Below are positions 33,454-38,149 of a DNA stretch of 38,149 bases, piece by piece. The stretch lies in the NCBI RefSeq assembly GCF_000422665.1, contig NZ_AUGM01000025.1, forward strand, positions 1 to 38,149. Direction: 5' to 3'. The notes under the pieces were generated by a model. The model ran no database searches. It was not told the origin of the DNA and saw only the letters and a program-made list of their open reading frames with translations. Each line of letters opens with the position of its first letter. Within the stretch, counting starts at the first letter, position 1. Position numbers and translations under genes: made by a program. Source of the DNA: Ferrimonas senticii DSM 18821. GTDB taxonomy: Bacteria; Pseudomonadota; Gammaproteobacteria; Enterobacterales; Shewanellaceae.

Positions 33454-33879
33454 TTACCCGAGGTTCGCCACCATCAGCAGCAGCGGTTGTTTGCGGCTAT
33501 AGGCCAAATGGCGGGCGGCGATCGGCGCTGGCACGTCCGCCGACTCACGGAAGCCAGCGGTTTGGTAAAGGTGGCGCAGATGGGGATAGGGAAAACACCA
33601 GATCGGTTCAGCAAACTCAGCGCCAGCAAAATCCAGCAGCATCGACGCTAGCCCTTGCTGACGATGGTCGGGATCCACCAACAGCGCTCGCAGCAACCAA
33701 TAGCCCTCGCAGGGGGTTAGTCGCAACACCGCGGCAATCACAGCAACGCCACTGGCGCTCGACCGTCGCAGCACGGCGATGCGCTCATCACCGCGAGCCT
33801 GCTCTTTACTGCCGCAACGGCGATAAAACGCCGTTGCCAACGGCGCCTGCTCGGCGCTAAGCCAGTGGCACTGCAGCAT
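33454..33879 (-). CDS. GNAT-family acetyltransferase
   Basis: The 141-residue protein has the acetyl-CoA-binding motif of the GNAT fold: a beta strand LLRALLVDPDHRQQGLASMLLDFA with the R/Q-x-x-G-x-A loop. The rest is short and not assignable to a known substrate class. It starts seven bases after the rsmJ stop and is probably co-transcribed with it. Confidence 0.8.
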   Translation of the reverse strand: MLQCHWLSAEQAPLATAFYRRCGSKEQARGDERIAVLRRSSASGVAVIAAVLRLTPCEGYWLLRALLVDPDHRQQGLASMLLDFAGAEFAEPIWCFPYPHLRHLYQTAGFRESADVPAPIAARHLAYSRKQPLLLMVANLG

Positions 33880-33886
33880 CGTCGGT

Positions 33887-34642
33887 TTAGCTCATCGCCG
33901 CTTTAACGTACAGATCGAAACGGTTTTTCTTGGTGGCGATCACTGTGCTGGGCTTCTTACCCGCCAGATCTTCAGCGTAATCCGGGCGCTTAACCACCAC
34001 TCGCTTGCTGGCCAACGCCAACGCCGGTGCCAACAAACCATCGGCATCCAGATCGGCGCCCACCAGTTGCTGGAATACCCGCATCTCTTTTTTCACCAAT
34101 GCTGATTTAGCCCGGTGCGGGTACATCGGATCCAGATACACCACCTCCGGTTGGGTCGGCAAATTCGACAACTCAGCGATGCTGTTGCCGTGGTGCAGTC
34201 GCAGCCGCTGTTGTACCCATGGGCCGATTTCGGCATCGGCGTAAGCCCGGCGAAGGCCATCTTCTAAGAGCGCCGCCACCACTGGATGACGTTCCACCAT
34301 CAACACCTCGCAGCCAAGGCTGGCGAGTACAAAGGCATCACGCCCCAGACCGGCGGTGCCATCGACCACGGTAGGCGAGACGCCGCCTTTGAGGCCAACC
34401 GCTTTGGCGATCGCTTGACCGCGGCCACCACCGAATTTACGACGGTGGGCCACCGCGCCGCTGATCAGATCGACCTCAATCGCGCCCAATTTCGGTTCAT
34501 CACGCAAAAACAGGCGCAGGCGATCTTGCTCGATGGTCAGGCGGAAATCAGCATCGTCAGCGTGCTGCAACTGCCAACGGGCAGCGATATCGGCAAGCTG
34601 TTGCGGCTGTTCAGAGGCGGGATCAAGGTAGATGGCAATCAT
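33887..34642 (-). CDS. rsmJ: 16S rRNA (guanine-1516-N2)-methyltransferase RsmJ
   Basis: RsmJ methylates G1516 in the small-subunit rRNA using S-adenosylmethionine. The 251-residue sequence has the conserved [13 protein letters not shown] segment, the cofactor motif [19 protein letters not shown], the acidic MVERHP turn, and the catalytic motif [11 protein letters not shown] (DPMY). Length matches E. coli RsmJ (250). In E. coli rsmJ is next to prlC; here a tetR gene separates the two. Confidence 0.94.
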   Translation of the reverse strand: MIAIYLDPASEQPQQLADIAARWQLQHADDADFRLTIEQDRLRLFLRDEPKLGAIEVDLISGAVAHRRKFGGGRGQAIAKAVGLKGGVSPTVVDGTAGLGRDAFVLASLGCEVLMVERHPVVAALLEDGLRRAYADAEIGPWVQQRLRLHHGNSIAELSNLPTQPEVVYLDPMYPHRAKSALVKKEMRVFQQLVGADLDADGLLAPALALASKRVVVKRPDYAEDLAGKKPSTVIATKKNRFDLYVKAAMS

Positions 34643-34724
34643 GCTGGAGTTTCACAAAATTCAAGTGCGCGGAGGGTAAACCCAATTGTGGCATAGCGCC
34701 AGTCAGCACCGCGGCTAGAAAGCA

Positions 34725-34753
34725 AAAAGGGGCTGGCAACGGCCACCCCCTTT
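34725..34753 (-). terminator. Intrinsic terminator of the tetR gene
   Basis: On the minus strand GGGGGTGGC pairs with GCCAGCCCC (one mismatch) around CGTT and is followed by five T. It lies after the tetR stop and before rsmJ. Confidence 0.75.
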
Positions 34754-34776
34754 GGCAAACTCAACGACAATCGCGC

Positions 34777-35490
34777 TTACGCGACGTCGCTAAGCAGCAA
34801 ACCTTCCAATAACTGCTGATTTTGACTCAGCATCTCGAAGCAGCGCTGCTGCCAGTTGCTATGGCCAATCACAATCCCGGCTTGCAACAATACCGCCTGC
34901 AACGCATCCATCATCATGGTTTCGTCTTGCAGCATTTTTACCGGCGATAAGGTTTGTCGTGACGACTGCAACTGCACGCCGATCATCAACGCCCGAGCGG
35001 TTTCCAGCAGTCGCTCCAAGGCACCATCTTCTAGGCTAAACTCACCGGCCTCACGCCCTTGCTGTAGGATCCGCATTAAGCTGTGCTGCAGTTCATGGCT
35101 GGCGGTACGCAGCCCGACTTGGCGCTGATCGGCGGCGCGGCACCACAATTCGGTGTAGTTCACTAGCATCTCGAGTTGCGCCAACACATCATCTTGGGCA
35201 AGACGACGACGTTCAGACAACAAAATCACGATAAAGCGTTCGGCGGCACTCATCGGCATCTGCTCAACCAGCTCAAACCATTGATTACGACGAACCATTG
35301 CCAACTGTACCAAGGCCGCCATCATGTCCTCTTTACTAAGAAAGTGGCCATAAAGGGTACCAACTGAGCACTCGGCAACCCGTGCCACATCGGCCATCCG
35401 AAAATCCAATGCGCCTTTATTCCGAGCGGTATTCAATGCCGCCGCTAAAATACGACGCTCGCGTGACTTGAACAGTTCCGACTTGTTCAT
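34777..35490 (-). CDS. TetR-family transcriptional regulator
   Basis: The 237-residue regulator has a clear N-terminal TetR helix-turn-helix (about 12-60: ILAAALNTARNKG, DFRMADVARVAECSVGTLYGHFLSKEDM in two blocks). The C-terminal ligand domain is helical and unassigned. AGGAG precedes the ATG. A long A+T-rich leader with a TGACTCAGTCA palindrome lies upstream, suggesting autoregulation. It lies between rsmJ and prlC with its own terminator, so it is its own unit. Confidence 0.88.
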   Translation of the reverse strand: MNKSELFKSRERRILAAALNTARNKGALDFRMADVARVAECSVGTLYGHFLSKEDMMAALVQLAMVRRNQWFELVEQMPMSAAERFIVILLSERRRLAQDDVLAQLEMLVNYTELWCRAADQRQVGLRTASHELQHSLMRILQQGREAGEFSLEDGALERLLETARALMIGVQLQSSRQTLSPVKMLQDETMMMDALQAVLLQAGIVIGHSNWQQRCFEMLSQNQQLLEGLLLSDVA

Positions 35491-35901
35491 AGTGGAATTA
35501 CTCCTTTAATCCGAACGTGAGTTTTATCTGGCCGCAACTGAATATTTGTTGGCAGACCATCAACAGCACAGATCAAATCAAATTCGGTTCAGCTCCACTG
35601 TGGCACCGGTCACACCGAAAGAAGATTTTATATTTCTGACTCAGTCATTTAGCTGGTTTATCCACAAAAAAACAAACGCAAATCAATCGCAAAGAAAAAT
35701 CGAAATCGAACAATAAATGACTAAAAAGGCAGAAAAAAAGCGGCTTTTTTACCTCGCTTGCGAATTGGCTTTTTGTTTTTTTGATTAAAAGATGACGAAC
35801 GGTTATTAGCTGTAGGCAATCTCTTACATGTTATTTATCGATTCGCCATTAAGTCGTTGTTACCTGGCGGATTTAAAAAATAATATTCTAATAGCAAAAA
35901 A
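35491..35901. promoter_or_regulatory. A+T-rich leader of the tetR gene with a palindromic operator candidate
   Basis: This 400-base stretch has no supported gene. A perfect 11-base palindrome TGACTCAGTCA is at 35637-35647, about 150 bases before the tetR start, with a further TGACT at about 35717. Homopolymer A and T runs are frequent. The rest shows nothing recognisable. Confidence 0.5.
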
Positions 35902-35931
35902 ATAACGCCCCAGTAAACACTGAGGCGTTAT
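35902..35931 (-). terminator. Intrinsic terminator of prlC
   Basis: ATAACGCC and GGCGTTAT, extended by CAGT/ACTG around AAAC, form a long hairpin followed by a run of T on the minus strand. It lies 35 bases after the prlC stop. Confidence 0.88.
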
Positions 35932-35965
35932 CCAATTGCGTGTTAGCTATGCCTGACGGTTAGGG

Positions 35966-38008
35966 CTAGTTGCCAATGCCACTGTGACGCAGCAAGGCAT
36001 CGGTGCTTGGTTCACGACCACGGAACGCGACAAACAGGTTCATCGGTTCATCCGAGCCGCCGCGCTCAAGAATGTGCTTGGCAAAATCAGCCCCAGCCAC
36101 CGGCGAGAAGATCCCCTCCTCTTCAAAGCGACTAAAGGCATCCGCCGACAACACTTCCGCCCACTTATAGCTGTAGTACCCCGCCGCGTAACCGCCGGCA
36201 AAAATATGGCTAAAGCTGTGCTGGAACCGGTTTTGTGGCACCACTGGCACCACGGTGACTTGGCTACGGACCTGATCCAGCACCTGCTGTACCCAATCGG
36301 CGTTGTCTGGCTGGTATTCCAAGTGCATGCGGAAATCGAACAACGAGAACTCCAACTGGCGCAGCATCATCATCGCGCTTTGGTAGTTCTTAGCCGCCAG
36401 CATCTTATCCAGCATCACTTGCGGCAGCGGCTCGCCCGTTTCAAAGTGACCGGAGATCTGCGCCAGCGCCTCGGCTTCCCAGCACCAGTTTTCGAGGAAC
36501 TGACTTGGCAGTTCGACCGCATCCCATGGCACACCATTAATGCCGGCAACGCCAGCGGCGTCGACGCGAGTCAGCATATGATGAATGCCGTGACCAAATT
36601 CGTGGAACAGGGTCACCACTTCATCATGGGTGAACAGCGCTGGGGCATCACCGACCGGCGCGTTGAAGTTGCAGGTCAGGTAGGCCACTGGCTTTTGCAG
36701 TTGGCCATCGGCCTTGATGCGACGGCCTTGGCAATCGTCCATCCAAGCACCGCCGCGCTTGTTACGACGGGCGTACAGATCCAGATAGAAGCTACCGCGA
36801 ACGCTGCCGTCGGCTTCCAAGATATCGAAGAAGCGCACGTCCTGATGCCACAGATCAACGCCCTGACGTTCAGCCACTTGCACGCCGAACAGGCGCTCAA
36901 CGGTGTAGAACAGGCCGGACAACACTTTGTCTTCTGGGAAGTATGGCTTCAGTGCCTCGTCGGAGATCTCATACAGATCTTGCTTTTGCTTCTCGGCAAA
37001 GTAGGTCACGTCCCACGGCTGCAGATCGTGATGGCCGAACTTGTCCGCCGCGTACGCTGCCAAGGTTTTAAACTCTTGCTGGCCTTGGGCTTTCGATGCC
37101 AACGCCAATTCGTTTAAGAAGCTAACCACCTGCTCTGGGGTTTGTGCCATCTTGGTTGCCAACGATTTATCGGCATAGGTGGCAAAGCCCAGCAGCTGGG
37201 CCAGTTCATGGCGCAGCGCTAAGGTTTCCTGCATCAGCGGAGTGTTATCGAACTGACCGGCATGCGGGCCTTGATCGGAACCGCGGCTGGTGAACGCGGT
37301 GTAAGCCTCTTTACGCAGCTCTGCGTCATCGGCGTAGGTCATCACCGCCAAGTAGGATGGGAATTCCAGCGTCAGCAGGTAACCATCCAGCTCGCGCTGC
37401 TGTGCGGCTTGCTCGGCCGCAGCAATGGCGTAGGACGGCAGACCTTTAAGGGCGGCAACGTCGTCAATCTGTTTAGTCCAAGCGTTGGTGGCATCCAGCA
37501 CGTTATTGGCAAACTGGCTGGAGAGATCCGACAAACGGCTAACGATTTCGCCGTAGCGCTTCTGTTTCTCATCATCCAAGCCGATGCCGGACAATTCAAA
37601 GTCACGCAGTGAGTCGGTAATCACCTTCTGCTGAGCGCCCGTCAGCGCCGCAAAGCCCTCGCCGTCGGCCAGTTCTTTATAGGCTTGGTACAAGCCTTTG
37701 TGCTGACCCAGCCAAGTGCTGTATTCCGACAAGGCTGGCAGGCAAGCGTCGTGCGCCGCGCGCCACTCATCGTTACTGACCACTGAATTCATGTGGCTGA
37801 CTGGACTCCACAGCCGTGACAGCTGATCTTCCGCCTCATCGATTGGGGTCACCAGATTATCCCAATGCCAAGGGCCACCGGCCGCCAGCGTCTGTTCAAC
37901 GGTATTGCGGCAGTGCTCGAGCGCCGCTTCGACCGCCGGTTGAATGTGTTCGGCACGGATCTTGGAAAATTCCGGTAACTCGGCAAGGCTCAGCAATGGG
38001 TTCGACAT
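35966..38008 (-). CDS. prlC: Oligopeptidase A (M3-family zinc peptidase)
   Basis: This cytoplasmic zinc endopeptidase cleaves short peptides, including signal-peptide fragments. The 680 residues match the length of E. coli OpdA/PrlC, and the zinc motif HEFGH begins at H469 in TLFHEFGHGIHHML, with the later Glu in LPSQFLENWCWE as third ligand. The C-terminal segment FSHIFAGGYAAGYYSYKWAEVL is the substrate-binding Tyr/Gly loop. The ATG at 38008 (MSNPLLSLAELPEF) has AAGGAG at the correct distance; a longer reading from 38026 is therefore rejected. Confidence 0.96.
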   Translation of the reverse strand: MSNPLLSLAELPEFSKIRAEHIQPAVEAALEHCRNTVEQTLAAGGPWHWDNLVTPIDEAEDQLSRLWSPVSHMNSVVSNDEWRAAHDACLPALSEYSTWLGQHKGLYQAYKELADGEGFAALTGAQQKVITDSLRDFELSGIGLDDEKQKRYGEIVSRLSDLSSQFANNVLDATNAWTKQIDDVAALKGLPSYAIAAAEQAAQQRELDGYLLTLEFPSYLAVMTYADDAELRKEAYTAFTSRGSDQGPHAGQFDNTPLMQETLALRHELAQLLGFATYADKSLATKMAQTPEQVVSFLNELALASKAQGQQEFKTLAAYAADKFGHHDLQPWDVTYFAEKQKQDLYEISDEALKPYFPEDKVLSGLFYTVERLFGVQVAERQGVDLWHQDVRFFDILEADGSVRGSFYLDLYARRNKRGGAWMDDCQGRRIKADGQLQKPVAYLTCNFNAPVGDAPALFTHDEVVTLFHEFGHGIHHMLTRVDAAGVAGINGVPWDAVELPSQFLENWCWEAEALAQISGHFETGEPLPQVMLDKMLAAKNYQSAMMMLRQLEFSLFDFRMHLEYQPDNADWVQQVLDQVRSQVTVVPVVPQNRFQHSFSHIFAGGYAAGYYSYKWAEVLSADAFSRFEEEGIFSPVAGADFAKHILERGGSDEPMNLFVAFRGREPSTDALLRHSGIGN

Positions 38009-38091
38009 ATAGGCTCCTTGGCACATCGGTATCTAATGCAAATGCTTAACTTAGGGTGGGGGCAGCTAGTGAGGCTTTCAAGCTCAGAGCC

Positions 38092-38149
38092 GTTGTCAGT
38101 TGTCAGTTGTCAGTTGTCAGTTGTCAGTTGTCAGTTGTCAGTTGTCAGT
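38092..38149. repeat. Heptanucleotide tandem repeat (GTTGTCA), eight copies to the window end
   Basis: Eight exact copies of GTTGTCA plus GT run into the end of the window, in the same orientation as the array at 1-44. It lies about 84 bases upstream of the prlC start. Confidence 0.95.

Noticed and set aside
35984-37117. Long 377-codon plus-strand reading frame opposite prlC.
   Set aside because: It is the antisense shadow of a well-conserved gene with matching catalytic motifs.

Overview
The window reads as chromosomal DNA of a marine-type gammaproteobacterium, most likely of the Shewanella/Ferrimonas group (Alteromonadales). That placement is inferred from gene families (CpxR/CpxA/CpxP-like set, TrmL, RsmJ, OpdA, YbaY, a DUF2058 protein, FtnA) and from periplasmic tetraheme cytochromes paired with fumarate-reductase-like flavoproteins. 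No rRNA, tRNA, CRISPR array or intact transposase was seen. Both ends of the window lie in the same 7-base tandem repeat, so it may be a whole contig broken at repeats.

Left part (1-16002) is mostly housekeeping: a PfkB-type sugar kinase, a membrane protein with a degenerate GGDEF domain, a FieF-like metal exporter, a Spy/CpxP-like periplasmic protein divergent from a CpxR/CpxA-like two-component system with a CpxR box between them, SseA-like sulfurtransferase, TrmL, a DUF2058 protein, a YbaY-like lipoprotein, a MITE-like element, an EF-G-like GTPase with altered G motifs, a P1-family peptidase coupled to an EamA transporter, and an M16 protease pair (one zinc-binding, one not).

The centre (16275-26096) is the notable region. 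Two paralogous three-gene operons have the same order: Tat-exported FAD fumarate-reductase-like flavoprotein, small periplasmic tetraheme cytochrome c, then a secreted member of the histidine/phenylalanine ammonia-lyase family. They converge on each other. Copy A (16275-19840, +) is followed by a TetR-like gene; copy B (24354-20814, -) is divergent from a GAF/AAA/Fis-type regulator. Both lyase-family proteins lack the Ala-Ser-Gly tripeptide that forms the MIO cofactor, while keeping several other active-site positions. The layout suggests periplasmic anaerobic respiration in which an alpha,beta-unsaturated acid, perhaps made or handled by the lyase-like protein, is reduced by the flavoprotein with electrons from the cytochrome. 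The substrate cannot be read from sequence. An aryl-sulfate sulfotransferase (26147-27925) lies next door and would share the compartment and perhaps aromatic substrates.

Right part (28027-38008, all minus strand): a DUF4145/Sel1-repeat protein, a GPH-type MFS transporter, an amidase, ferritin, a GNAT acetyltransferase, RsmJ, a TetR regulator and oligopeptidase A. Several intergenic spacers carry GTTGTCA/GTTGGCA heptamers or degenerate relatives.
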